Made by a program: the position numbers and the translations under genes. 31,513 bases of DNA from a virus: IMG/VR virus record IMGVR_UViG_3300046167_000069, positions 1 through 31,513 of that record, one strand, 5' to 3'. Positions 14,066-24,063 of this stretch are shown here, one piece after another; within the stretch, counting starts at the first letter, position 1, and each line of letters opens with the position of its first letter. The notes below the pieces were generated by a model. The model saw only the letters and a program-made list of their open reading frames with translations. It had not been told where the DNA came from and searched no databases.

Positions 14066-14492
14066 TCGTCGCCACAATAAACGTACCTACCGCAGTGGCC
14101 TTGAAGTTGAGGCTGCTGCGTTTTTGTCTGAGCATCAGAAAGAAGTAAGGTACGAGAAGCTAAAGATAGAATGGGAAGATCTAAAATACCGCACATATAC
14201 ACCAGACTTTGAGTTGGACAACGGTATTATTATAGAAACCAAGGGTATCTTTAGTGCAGCAGACAGGAGAAAACATCTTGAAGTACAGAGACAACATCCT
14301 AAGTTAGATATACGATTTGTCTTTAGTAACGCAAGATCGAAGCTCTACAAGGGTGCCAAGTCTAGGTATTCTGATTGGTGTGATAAGTACGGTTTCAAAT
14401 GGTCACACAGACTAATACCAAAGGAGTGGTTGACAGAACGTGGTAAATGTTCTAAGACTGCTAGGATAACTGTAAAGAAAAGGAAAGCCTAA
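14049..14492 (+). CDS. endonuclease I (Holliday junction resolvase)
   Basis: 147 residues from the ATG at 14049, close to T7 gp3 (149). The catalytic residues fit exactly: E19 (SGLEVE), D53 (YTPDFEL), E63 and K65 (IIIETKG); T7 uses E20, D55, E65 and K67. The enzyme cuts four-way junctions and branched DNA during phage recombination and helps break down host DNA. The start is inside the previous gene and the stop overlaps the next start (TAATG). Confidence 0.92.
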   Translation: MAKTNNRRHNKRTYRSGLEVEAAAFLSEHQKEVRYEKLKIEWEDLKYRTYTPDFELDNGIIIETKGIFSAADRRKHLEVQRQHPKLDIRFVFSNARSKLYKGAKSRYSDWCDKYGFKWSHRLIPKEWLTERGKCSKTARITVKKRKA

Positions 14493-14824
14493 TGGCTCGC
14501 TATGAAGTGAAAGAGGATGAGGTGGCTCTGATTGCAAAGCCTCTCTTTGAAGAGGACGGAAAGTGGAAAGGTGAAGTGGCTACAGGTATATATGTTTCAC
14601 CTGATCTAGAACCAAGCATACAGGCACATATGATACATATAGTTACACTTATGTCAGCATTCTTAGATTGGGTGGAAGAGTACCCAGACATTCTAGATGA
14701 AGTAGAAGACCACAGGAATATGTTAATGGAAGAGAATATGGAAGATGAAGAGAAGCCTGAGATTATTAGAGATGGTAATGTCTTGACTCTAACTCAGTGG
14801 ACTAAAACAAAGGGTAATGCATGA
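14492..14824 (+). CDS. acidic protein of unknown function
   Basis: 110 residues starting MARYEVKEDEVALIAKPLFE. It is very acidic in the second half (VEEYPDILDEVEDHRNML). No membrane segment is evident. Overlaps both neighbours (TAATG at 14490-14494, ATGA at 14821). Position suggests a replication or nucleotide accessory protein; no motif supports a specific role. Confidence 0.65.
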   Translation: MARYEVKEDEVALIAKPLFEEDGKWKGEVATGIYVSPDLEPSIQAHMIHIVTLMSAFLDWVEEYPDILDEVEDHRNMLMEENMEDEEKPEIIRDGNVLTLTQWTKTKGNA

Positions 14825-15048
14825 CAGATCCAGTGAACAAGCCAGTACACTACAACCAGGCTGGGATAGAATGTATTGAGGCTATAGAGGCTATGACAGA
14901 GAATATGTCTGGAGCAATAGCACCACAAGCAGCTAACGTGCTTAAGTATATGTGGCGCTGTGAATACAAGAATGGTCTAGAAGATATTGATAAAGCTATT
15001 TGGTATCTAAACAGAATGCGTAAACGTTGGATGGAGACACACAAATGA
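14821..15048 (+). CDS. DUF3310 protein
   Basis: 75 residues. PVNKPVHYNQAGIECIEAIE, then NVLKYMWRCEYKNGLEDIDK and AIWYLNRM, match the DUF3310 family (proteins of unknown function, common in phages and described as nucleotide-kinase-like). The length is typical for a stand-alone copy. The start overlaps the previous gene (ATGA), and so does the next start at 15045. Confidence 0.85.
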   Translation: MTDPVNKPVHYNQAGIECIEAIEAMTENMSGAIAPQAANVLKYMWRCEYKNGLEDIDKAIWYLNRMRKRWMETHK

Positions 15049-15212
15049 GAAAGTTCAGTGTTACATTTTTACTTAAGTTAGATGAGGACAACAACATATT
15101 ATCCTCAGTAGAAGATGCACATGAGGAAGATGTGTTTGATTATATCAAGGACTTGTTCTACGATTCAGAAGCGATTAAAATAGAGAACTTAAACATAAAG
15201 GAACGGCAATGA
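15045..15212 (+). CDS. 55-residue acidic protein
   Basis: Starts MRKFSVTFLLKLDEDNNILS. The pattern of alternating strands and an acidic helix (DAHEEDVFDYIKDLFYDSEA) suggests a small ferredoxin-like fold. The ATG overlaps the DUF3310 stop (ATGA), and its stop overlaps the next gene's ATG. No known family is recognised. Confidence 0.6.
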   Translation: MRKFSVTFLLKLDEDNNILSSVEDAHEEDVFDYIKDLFYDSEAIKIENLNIKERQ

Positions 15213-15596
15213 TTAACGAAACAGATCTAGAGGCATTTGGATACTTTGATATGTTCCAGAACAGTCCTGACTACGGGGATGATCCACTACGCTTCTACAG
15301 TCAATTTGTAGAGGATAAGGTCTTCACCAAGGGCAGAGAGCGCCTTGTAGAGAATACACTGGGGCTTGTAGGTGAGTCTGGTGAGGTAGCAGAGAAGATA
15401 AAGAAGCTGTTTCGTGACAAGGGTAAGTTTAGTGATGAGGATGTATTGAAAGAGTTGGGGGATGTACTATTCTATGTCGTAGCTCTATCAAACATCTTTG
15501 GTGGCAACCTAAAGACAGACTATGGAAATGAATATGACCAAGCTGAATGACAGAGAGCAGCGTGGTAAACTAAAGGGATCAGGAGACAACCGATGA
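15209..15596 (+). CDS. mazG: MazG nucleotide pyrophosphohydrolase (one frame break)
   Basis: About 128 residues after removing one extra base near 15514-15522. The first piece (15209-15550) contains the MazG signature: GLVGESGEVAEKIKKL and, 15 residues on, LKELGDVLFYVV, giving the EExxE and ExxD metal ligands. The other frame then reads MEMNMTKLNDREQRGKLKGS and ends at 15596, overlapping the ribonucleotide reductase start (ATGA). MazG proteins hydrolyse nucleoside triphosphates; in marine phages they are proposed to tune ppGpp or recycle host nucleotides. Here it sits with the dNTP synthesis genes. Confidence 0.88.
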
Positions 15597-17493
15597 ATAA
15601 CTATCTACCAACAGACTACCAGAGCTTCATTGCTCTATCACGATACGCCAAGTACTATGACGGTAAGGGGCGTGAGACTTGGGGCGATACAGTACAGCGC
15701 TACATGGATAACGTAGTACACCCCAAGGCTGGCAAGGACAGTTACGTCAAAGCTATTGGTGAGGCTATTATGAACCTAGAGGTTATGCCCTCTATGCGAG
15801 CTATGATGACTGCAGGACCAGCACTTGACAGAGATAACACTGCCGGGTATAACTGTAGCTATCTACCCGTAGATGATCCTAAAAGCTTCGATGAGGCTAT
15901 GTACATCCTCTTGTGTGGCACTGGTGTCGGTTTCAGTGTCGAGCGGCAGTACGTTAGTAATCTTCCCTGAAGTTCCTGAGTTGTTCTATAGTGACACTGT
16001 TGTCGTTGTCAAAGACAGTAAGGAAGGTTGGGCTAAAGCTTTCAGACAATTACTGGCACTCCTCTGGGCTGGTGAGATCCCTCAGTGGGATATTGGATTA
16101 GTACGTCCCTGCAGGTGCTAGGCTTAAGACGTTTGGTGGTAGAGCTAGTGGCCCAGCGCCTCTAGTAGAACTGTTTAACTTTGCTATCACAACCTTCAAG
16201 AATGCACAAGGACGTAAGCTGTCTAGCGTAGAGTGTCACGATCTTATGTGCTTTATTGGTCAGATTGTTGTAGTTGGTGGTGTTCGCCGTAGTGCTATGA
16301 TTAGCTTGTCTAACCTGAGTGATGATCGTATGCGTCACGCTAAGTCAGGTCAGTGGTGGGAGACTTCCTCATGGAGAGCCTTAGCTAATAACTCTGTGTG
16401 CTACACTGAGAAGCCAGACATGGAAACGTTTATGCGTGAGTGGACAGCACTGGTTGAGTCTAAGTCTGGTGAGCGTGGTATCTTCAATCGTGAAGCCTCT
16501 AAGAAGCAAGCAGAGAAGTATGATCGGAGAGATCCTAACTACGACTTTGGTACTAACCCCTGCAGCGAAATCATTTTACGCCCATATCAGTTCTGTAACT
16601 TAACGGAGTGTGTTGTACGTGCTACAGATACTATTGATGATCTTGAAAGAAAGGTTCGCTTGGCTACGATTTTGGGAACCATTCAGTCCTCATACACCAA
16701 GTTTCCATACTTGCGTAAGGTGTGGGCTAACAACACAGAAGAAGAGCGGTTGCTTGGTGTGTCACTTACGGGAATAATGGACAACCCTCTTATGACATCA
16801 GCAAATGCTGGACTGGAGAAGACCCTTGAACACCTTAGAAATGTGGCTGTTACTACTAATGCTGAATGGGCTGACCGCCTTGGTATACCTCATAGCACTG
16901 CAATTAGCTGCGTCAAACCGTCAGGGACAGTCTCCCAGTTGGTGGATTCAGCCTCTGGGATTCATGCTCGCCATAGTCCCTATTATATCCGTACTGTCCG
17001 TGGTGATAATAAAGACCCCCTGACACAGTTTATGAAGGACAAGGGTGTACCTAACGAGCCATGTGTGATGAAGGGTGACACTACTACAGTCTTTAGCTTC
17101 CCTGTCAAGTCACCAGAGGGTGCTGTTACACGCAATGATATGACTGCCATTGAGCAACTAGAGACTTGGCTAACGTATCAGCGTCACTGGTGTGAGCATA
17201 AGCCTAGCGTGACAATCTCAGTACGGGATTCTGAGTGGATGGAAGTGGGTGCATTTGTGTACAAACACTTTGATGAGATGTCAGGTGTGTCTTTCTTGCC
17301 ACACTCAGATCACACTTATCAGCAAGCTCCTTACCAAGACTGTTCAAAGGAAGAGCATGATGAGTTACTATCCACAATGCCTAAGAACATCGACTGGTCA
17401 GAGCTAAGTCAGTATGAAAGTGAAGACAATACTGCAGGTAGTCAGACTATGGCATGTAGTGGTGACACTTGTGAGATAGTTGATCTGACATGA
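15593..17493 (+). CDS. class II (B12-dependent) ribonucleotide reductase (two frame breaks)
   Basis: About 632 residues after removing extra bases at CCC 15965-15967 and CCC 16107-16109. The open pieces are 15593-15970, a middle piece to 16121, and 16246-17493. GYNCSY (C88), NPCSEI (C323, thiyl radical) and C334 (QFCNLTE) fit the class II redox arrangement; C323 and C334 are 11 apart, as in the Lactobacillus enzyme (C408, C419). RPAGARLKTFGGRASGP is the family's conserved loop, and the tail CSGDTC is the recycling Cys pair. It reduces ribonucleotides to deoxyribonucleotides with adenosylcobalamin, so the host must have B12. MazG precedes it and glutaredoxin follows, overlapping its stop. Confidence 0.93.
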
Positions 17494-17723
17494 GTGGCGT
17501 ATACATATTAGTGGGGCGGGTTGACTGCCCTCACTGCTCCAGCGCTATGGGGTTATTGAGAGACAATCGTATTGAAGTTCAGTACTATTCTCTGAATGAT
17601 TCTAAATGGGTACTTGACTTATTCAAAAAGTCTGGTATAAAGACGGTTCCACAAATTTGGGATCGGGAGGGTAATCACATAGGTGGTTACTCAGAACTCA
17701 AAACTCTCTTGAAAGGAGATTAA
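17490..17723 (+). CDS. glutaredoxin
   Basis: 77 residues, a normal glutaredoxin size. CPHC (C13, C16) is the redox site, TVPQIW holds the cis-Pro, and GGYSEL is the glutathione-binding loop. It overlaps the reductase stop (ATGA) and almost certainly supplies electrons to the reductase C-terminal Cys pair. The start is the ATG in GACATGAGTGGC; the overlapping coupling supports it. Confidence 0.93.
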   Translation: MSGVYILVGRVDCPHCSSAMGLLRDNRIEVQYYSLNDSKWVLDLFKKSGIKTVPQIWDREGNHIGGYSELKTLLKGD

Positions 17724-17724
17724 C

Positions 17725-17844
17725 ATGACAGGATTTGAATTTATGGTAGTAGCTGGTATCGCTTTTGCAGCTATTGGTGAAGTAGCTAGTTTAGCTTCAG
17801 AGCATGGCCCAGCTATCGTTGACCAAGTAAAAGGCTGGTTCTAA
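17725..17844 (+). CDS. 39-residue hydrophobic peptide
   Basis: MTGFEFMVVAGIAFAAIGEV is followed by ASLASEHGPAIVDQVKGWF. A hydrophobic helix is followed by an amphipathic one. GAAAGGAG lies upstream with the ATG one base after the glutaredoxin stop, and the stop overlaps the next gene (TAATG). Function unknown. Confidence 0.55.
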   Translation: MTGFEFMVVAGIAFAAIGEVASLASEHGPAIVDQVKGWF

Positions 17845-18032
17845 TGTACGTCTTAGTACTCATAATGATGTTTGAAGGTAAGGTTAAGGTTGAAGCCTTT
17901 AATGGTTTATTCATGGACGTTAAGTCCTGCAATCAACTAGCTACCGAAACGGAAGAACGTCTTATGAGTACTAGGCCCACACCTGAATCATCAGCTAAGA
18001 CATATTGTTTCCAAGTACCAGAAAGTGCGTAA
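17844..18032 (+). CDS. 62-residue protein, unknown function
   Basis: Starts MYVLVLIMMFEGKVKVEAFN. A short hydrophobic N-terminus, then strands and a helix, with two Cys (SCNQLA, TYCFQV). It resembles small phage proteins of the YVLVLI type that I cannot name. Coupled to both neighbours by one-base overlaps (TAATG). Confidence 0.6.
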   Translation: MYVLVLIMMFEGKVKVEAFNGLFMDVKSCNQLATETEERLMSTRPTPESSAKTYCFQVPESA

Positions 18033-18238
18033 TGATCGACATAGAAGAAGAAGCCAAAAGGCACACAAAGATCAGACAAGAGCAATTCTATGATCAACTA
18101 GTAACCTTGTTAATACCAGCTAAGAAGCACATACAAGATAACTTATATGAGTCTAGACCTAAAGACAGAGCATTAGAAAGACTTGATGATGCTGCTACTA
18201 TAGCTAGGTTTGCTGCAGAACTGTTTAAACTAAAGTAA
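18032..18238 (+). CDS. 68-residue charged helical protein
   Basis: Starts MIDIEEEAKRHTKIRQEQFY. It looks helical throughout, ending DDAATIARFAAELFKLK. It is the last + strand gene before the terminator. Size and helical nature recall anti-defence and transcription-modulating phage proteins, but I can recognise no family and do not assign a role. Confidence 0.6.
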   Translation: MIDIEEEAKRHTKIRQEQFYDQLVTLLIPAKKHIQDNLYESRPKDRALERLDDAATIARFAAELFKLK

Positions 18239-18239
18239 A

Positions 18240-18265
18240 AGGGGGCCGCAAAGCCCCCTCTTTTT
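18240..18265. terminator. bidirectional intrinsic terminator
   Basis: Arms AGGGGGC (18240-18246) and GCCCCCT (18253-18259) form a 7-bp GC-rich stem with loop CGCAAA. TTTTT (18261-18265) follows on the + strand, and the four A at 18237-18240 give a T-run on the - strand. It lies between the last + strand gene and the end of the - strand block, so it can stop transcripts from both directions. Confidence 0.9.
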
Positions 18266-21200
18266 ATTTACCGTACATTTCGTCGTAAGCTTCTATGTAG
18301 TCCATATAGTGGAATCAACTCTGTGACAGTCATATCCCTTACACTAGTCTCATAACCCTTAGACTTCATGTGTCTCTTAGCAGCCTTGTCTAGTTTCTTT
18401 AGACCTGCCCTTTACCCACAGCGCTTCTACGCATCCTTAGTACGTAGCTTGAGCCAGAGGAAGCTTCCATTATTTCTTTAACTTCCTTACGTACCTTTCT
18501 TAGGGATGTCTTAAGCATACTACGCTGCCTGTCCAAGTCAGCATTTATGAAAGTATCATCCTTAAGTAAGATCCTAGACTCTTTCTCCAGTAGAGGGGCA
18601 AGAAGGTTATTAAAAGCCTTGTCATACGCAGGTATCTCAGAACGCTCAGAAGCTTTCCAAGGATGCATCATAGCTACTGAATAGATCTCCTCTGTAGCAG
18701 TTCTAGCAGGGGCTATAGTAACACCAAGGATCTTAGCTAGTGGGTTAGCATCCCTTAAAGATCCCTCTCTAGTTGCTACTCTTAACTCTTCCCCAGTTAT
18801 ACCATCTACTTTGTCAGAGAATATCTCAACAAGGTTATCGACATACTTAGTAGATGTTACACCAAATGAGTTAGCTATGCCTGTAGCTTGTCTAGGGTCT
18901 TTAGCTACACCTATATCCTTATCAAATCCAACATCAGCAACGTATCCTACAAGCCTGTTAGCAAAGTCTAGAGGTCTTGTGAAGCCAGCAGAGATAGTTC
19001 CAACTTTTCTACCAAAGGTTTCAGCGCCTATACTTCTTGCTTGTTCTCCATCACCAGAGAAACCCTCAACTGCCATGTCTAGTATGTTAAATAGGTCATT
19101 ACCGAATTGTAAGTCTGTAGCGGCCTGACCAATAGCGAACTGGTTACCTAGCTCCTCATACATTTCTCTAGGTACAGTTTCTCCTCTACTGCGCATATTG
19201 TATATCCTACCTGCGGCTAACCAAGCAGAAAACGGAAACAAGTTCTTAACATCAATGATCGTACCATCTGCAGACTCTACTTGATAGTATGGTAAGTTCT
19301 TATCCCTTTTGTTGTTATCAAACTGTATAGCTGCAACTAAAGCGCCAGTACCTACAGCGGCTCTAGCAAACCTTTCAGATTCTTCTACAGCAGTACGTGT
19401 TGATTCTTTGCCTAGAGCTTTAGCGAAAGCATTGTTTGTACCTATAACTTCCATCATTGGAATAGGTGACCACTGGTATGCAGTAGCTACAACATTGTTC
19501 ATAAAACGACCAAATGGTAATACTAATCCAAGACCGGGTGTATTAGATACATTCTCCACTAACTTAGCCGCTTTAGAAAAAGCTCCACCTGCTTCTGGTG
19601 TAGTGTAGTTCTTAGCAAAGACAGACTTAAGTGTAGAATCCAGTGCAGCACTCATAGAGGCATCATCAATCAGGTTAGTAGACCCTTCATTAAGTATCTC
19701 ACCTAAACTCTTCTTTTGGTTAAGACGTAAGTGTTTATCTAACTCAGTCATAAACATCTGTGACTTAGTAAAGGTATCCTGAATGCGAACACCAGTTAGA
19801 GTTGTAGATGCCTTAGTGATAGCCTCTGATGTCTTGTAGTAACCATTAGCAGTATCAAAACCAAAACGTTTAGCATTAGCTTCACCCTGCTGAACACCAC
19901 CTGACATAGTTTCATTCAGAACCTTAGCAAGCTTGTCATCTGTCTGCAGAAACTGCATGTATGCATCATGTGTTGTATTAGCATCCATAAGGTACTTAGC
20001 CCTCATGTTGATCATCTGACCGTATACTTGACCCTTACGGATAAGCTCTTCACCCTACCTCAGTTTTACCATCTAACTTAGCTAGATGCCCAGCCACGAC
20101 AAAAGACCCAGACTGTAGGGCGTCAGCAAGAGTTTGACCTAAAGCAAACTGAGTAAAACCAGCAACGTTTACAGCAGTTGTAGCAGGTGAGGATACAAGC
20201 ATTCTCTTCCACACACTCTGCAAGTGAGCAGCATATCTAGGAGAGTTTTCTACTCCCTCTTCACCCTTAATTACACCAGTTACTTGATCTGTAAGGGTAT
20301 CATCTGCACGTAGCATACCACCATTAATAATCTTACGGCTCTGTGACAACGACATTAAGTATCTGACCAGCCTCATGTGCGCTCTTAGATGCTAGACCAG
20401 CTAGATTTCCAGGTGCGGATGCCATGTCACCGAGTGTGATACTAGTGTTTTTAAGTATCTCATTGATGTCTTTCAGATCTTTCTGAGGCATATCCTTAGT
20501 GATGTTAGTGAGTGTATCTGCTAGTAGTTTGTCTTTAGGCAAAGGTTTACCTGCATCAGCAAACACCCTAGCTAACCCACCAGTCTTACCAGTACCATCA
20601 ACACCTAAAAAGATAACCTTAAATGCATCAGGGGTACTAGTTAAGCTACCGTATATGTTGTCACCTTCTTTAATCTTTTGTGCCCAAGTCTTAAGGTCTT
20701 TCTTAATTGAGTCCCTTGCGGCCTTCATAGTCTTTGTATCTAGCACAGATTCAACTTTACTTGCAAGCTTATCTCTCTGGTCACGTAAGTTAACAGCATC
20801 CTTTACTGACAACCCCTTATCTAACCCAGTACCAGCGCCCTTAAGAGCTATACCACCAAGTTGAACACCACCAGCTATACCACCAAGTCCAAAGCTAAAC
20901 AAGGTCTGTGCTGTGCTGTATTCATTCTGTGACCCAGCTTCCATAAGTGTACTCTGGATCTGATAATCGTTTAGAGCAGCGATAGTACTATCTATAGCAA
21001 CAGTGCCACCTACCGTCTGATAGATGTACTTATCCTTTTGTTTATTCTTAAAGTCGTTCTTAGCTTTCTTAACAGCCTCTAAACGAAACAAGTTCTGTTC
21101 TCTATCACCAACCTCTTGTAAGATCTTCTTGTACTTCTTATTCTTAGCGGGGTTCTTGATACCAGATTCCACCAGCCTACCAAGGATCTTCTCTTGAGCC

Positions 21201-21820
21201 TCTCTACCAGCTTTCTCTGCACCCTCTCTTGTAGCACCGCTCTTCATAGCCGCTTCAATAGCTTCTTTAGCAGACTGTTTAACTAGCTCTTTACCCCCTT
21301 TGGTAACACCCATAGCCGCAGCCTTACCTAAACCACCTGTAGCTAATCCAAGATAGTTACTGGGGTCTGTTGCCGCAGCAAAGATGTAATCTTTAATACC
21401 ATCGACAGCACCAAGTAATCCATCATTTACAAATACGTTACCAGTCTGATCATATAACTCATAGGCTTTAGCTGCCCTAGCTTTCTTATCTTCATCAGCC
21501 TTACTTATAAACATAGCTTCACTTGCTGTGGACAAAGTGTTAGTGTTGAAGAAGCGCATAGTTCCAAAGAAGTCTTCTACTAACTGATCATCATCAATGT
21601 TACCATCAAAGCGATAGTCATTACCTTTACGGTCAATCATATACTGACGAATGGCTGTAGCATTCTTGCCCTTCTTGAGGTCACTCTTCTTTAGTTTACC
21701 TGCTAAGGATGTATTGTTGTCTTCATCAACATCTTCTCTAGCATCGTACATAGTCACATCAAATTCAGAGTCTTCTTCCTCTGGTTTAGCATCATACATA
21801 CGTACATCAAAGTTCGACAT
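18264..21820 (-). CDS. giant internal virion (ejection) protein, about 1183 residues (five frame breaks)
   Basis: Open pieces are 20333-21820, 20050-20376 and 18399-20015, plus a tail to 18264 ending YMDYIEAYDEMYGK. They join smoothly if extra bases are removed at GG 20337-20338, CCC 20053-20055, CCC 18415-18417, CCC 18408-18410 and GG 18311-18312. For example HEAGQILNVVVTE continues as RKIINGGMLR. The start has GGAGAAG 4 bases upstream. The protein is mostly helical, with a low-complexity acidic N-terminus, Ala/Gly-rich hydrophobic stretches (GLGLVLPFGRFMNN, AAAMGVTKGG) and an SSPATTAVNVAGF segment typical of very large virion proteins of marine podoviruses. It probably is ejected with the DNA and spans the envelope. 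No lytic domain is seen. Function is inferred from position and size. Confidence 0.72.
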
Positions 21821-23513
21821 TATCTTCTCCTAAGCCAGAAAAGCTTTTAATTACTTGAACTACCTCTGCAATGTTCTCTGGTGGGGTTATGTTGTTCTTT
21901 TCACACCACTCAAGAATAGCACCCTTCATTGCCGCATCTGTAGTTGCACCACGATCCATGATATGCTTCATTAACTCAGAACCATGCTCTCTTAGTAGCT
22001 TATCAGCAGGATCATCATCCTGTATAACCTCTGACCCTTCTGTATCTTCTACTAAGCCACCTTCAGCAAAAGCTTGTTCAGTTTGATTGTAAAGCTTTGA
22101 GCGAGGGTCATTCTTATTTCGCTGATCCCACTCAGCAATCTCAGCCTCTGTTTTAGGTGTACCGTCTGGGTTGTGAGTTCTACCATACTTATCTTCCCAA
22201 GCGTAGTAGTCTTTATATACCTCATTCCGTTGCTCTACTGACATGCTCATCTCTTCCATGTCTGTAAATTCACGACTTGGGCCGGGGCGAGGGGTTACAT
22301 CTTGTCCAGACATGTCTCTTTCAACTTCAACTTTTTCTACGTGGTAGTTATATAATTTTTCACTCTCTTCTACGGAGTGCTTCTTACCATTGGAAATATT
22401 CTCAGCTACCCATTCACCTAGTTCGTTCTTAGTAAACTTTAGTTTAACACCGCTAGAAGTTGTTACTACTTTAGAACCGTCCTCTGCTGTTGAAGTCTCC
22501 TCTTCAGAAAGAAGCCCCATCTCTTTCATAACTTCAGCAGTAAACCCTGTCCTAATTTGACCGTCAACAACGGTCTCCATTTGTTGTAAGAAGTCTAACT
22601 TATCATCGTAATTATCTGCTGCACTAATAAGCCACTCCTTCATAGGCGTGTCTAGTAAGGCATTCTTTTGCTCTTTAAGTGCATTTAACTGACTGTTCTT
22701 CTTTTCAAGCTCTTCAATATCTATAGGGTTTGTTGAATCTCCAGGTATCTTAGCAATAGATTTTTGTAATGCTTCAATCTTATCTATTACGTCAACTAGT
22801 TGTGGGCTTTCTGAGAAGTTATCTAGCTCATCTGCAAAATCTTCACGTTCCCTCTTGTACTCATCTGGTCCCATCTGTCTAGGAATGGTCACATAAGCAG
22901 AGCTAGGTGTAAGAGCTTTATAAGCTGAGTCAGCACTAAAGTTAGCTAAGTCATAGACACTCATACCTAAAGCTGCAGTCTCTTGGTCAAGTGCTGCTCT
23001 CATTCGATCCTTAGCACCTATGCCCATACCCTTATCAAACCAGCTAGTAGCCTGAGCCTCGTAATCACCTAGCTTACCAACGTTACCGTAGTAAAGGTCA
23101 TCAACAAAAGACTTCACACTTACTTCATCCTTATAGTCATCAGCGTCATAACCTTTAACAAGTAAGTCAACGTTATCTTTAACATACTGCATACCCTTCT
23201 CAAGCTCTAGTTTTGAAAACGTTTCGTATGCATCTTTTAGTCCAGTAGGTCCAGACGCAGCAAGAGCCTTTACAGCGGCTTTAGGTACACCGTATTTACT
23301 GACAAGCTTTCCCCCTAAAGAAGCGTGAGCATTCACAACAGACGTATATTTCTCTGCTGTAGGTTGATTACGCATAGCTCTCTCACGTAAGGTATCTTCA
23401 GCATCTTCAGCTTTATCTTTACGGGCGTTGATATAAGCTGCTGTATCACCAAGAAATGCTGTAGCAAAAGCTGCCCAAGGGTTATCCCCATAATCTTTTG
23501 AGTTTATGGCCAT
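21807..23513 (-). CDS. putative internal virion protein
   Basis: 568 residues, charged and largely helical. The N-terminus (DNPWAAFATAFLGDTAAYIN) is followed by a long helical region and then an acidic, repetitive middle (residues about 200-300). The C-terminus has a low-complexity segment of Asp/Glu and Pro (EDTEGSEVIQDDDPADKLLR). Its start and the previous stop share TAATG, and its last 14 bases overlap the giant gene. The coupling and the block context suggest a virion or ejection component. No enzyme motif is present. Confidence 0.6.
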   Translation of the reverse strand: MAINSKDYGDNPWAAFATAFLGDTAAYINARKDKAEDAEDTLRERAMRNQPTAEKYTSVVNAHASLGGKLVSKYGVPKAAVKALAASGPTGLKDAYETFSKLELEKGMQYVKDNVDLLVKGYDADDYKDEVSVKSFVDDLYYGNVGKLGDYEAQATSWFDKGMGIGAKDRMRAALDQETAALGMSVYDLANFSADSAYKALTPSSAYVTIPRQMGPDEYKREREDFADELDNFSESPQLVDVIDKIEALQKSIAKIPGDSTNPIDIEELEKKNSQLNALKEQKNALLDTPMKEWLISAADNYDDKLDFLQQMETVVDGQIRTGFTAEVMKEMGLLSEEETSTAEDGSKVVTTSSGVKLKFTKNELGEWVAENISNGKKHSVEESEKLYNYHVEKVEVERDMSGQDVTPRPGPSREFTDMEEMSMSVEQRNEVYKDYYAWEDKYGRTHNPDGTPKTEAEIAEWDQRNKNDPRSKLYNQTEQAFAEGGLVEDTEGSEVIQDDDPADKLLREHGSELMKHIMDRGATTDAAMKGAILEWCEKNNITPPENIAEVVQVIKSFSGLGEDNVEL

Positions 23514-24052
23514 TACATATCTCCTCTTGACATAAGACCTTTAGGTTCACTCTTTTCCATAGGGGGTTCCTCTTGTGATGCAACCTGCTGCATGTCTTGT
23601 ATTAACTCTTTACCTTCATCAGGCTCACCACTACCATCATCAGGTAGCTTGTCTAGTGCGGCTTCAAGAAGTCTATCAAACCTAGCCTTAGCCTTGGCCT
23701 TCTTGTCTTCGTCCTTACTAACTAGTTTTTCTTTTACATCCATGCCGTAGGTAGTCATAGCCGCTTTAATAAATGAAGCAACCTGTGGACCGACCAACAT
23801 ACCTACCTCAGTTGTGTGTAGCCCATTCATAGTCCCAACTGTTACCAAAGTTTCTGTCACTGTTTGTAGGTCTGCTCCTAGTTCAAATACGACAGCAAGA
23901 TCGTCTAAAACGTCATCATCAGCTAACTTAGTGATGTAATACTTTAGAACGTCCTTAACCTCTGCCATCTCAGGGGGACGCTCCCAAGGAGAGTTACGTG
24001 GTGTTGTAGTAAGAGACTGACCTGGGATAGGTGCTTGTAGTAAATCAACCAT
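23513..24052 (-). CDS. conserved virion-cluster protein
   Basis: 179 residues. PWERPPEMAEVKDVLKYYIT and NGLHTTEVGMLVGPQVASFI resemble, from memory, a protein conserved in marine phages beside internal virion genes. The C-terminus is a low-complexity Asp/Glu/Lys tail (DEDKKAKAKARFD). It is preceded by AAGGTA and overlaps the next gene by one base. It is probably a structural or assembly protein. Confidence 0.6.
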   Translation of the reverse strand: MVDLLQAPIPGQSLTTTPRNSPWERPPEMAEVKDVLKYYITKLADDDVLDDLAVVFELGADLQTVTETLVTVGTMNGLHTTEVGMLVGPQVASFIKAAMTTYGMDVKEKLVSKDEDKKAKAKARFDRLLEAALDKLPDDGSGEPDEGKELIQDMQQVASQEEPPMEKSEPKGLMSRGDM

Positions 24053-24063
24053 TTTGTTGTACC

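Noticed and set aside
20499-20864. 121-residue + strand frame
   Set aside because: Antisense to the long virion protein; no ribosome site and no + strand genes nearby.
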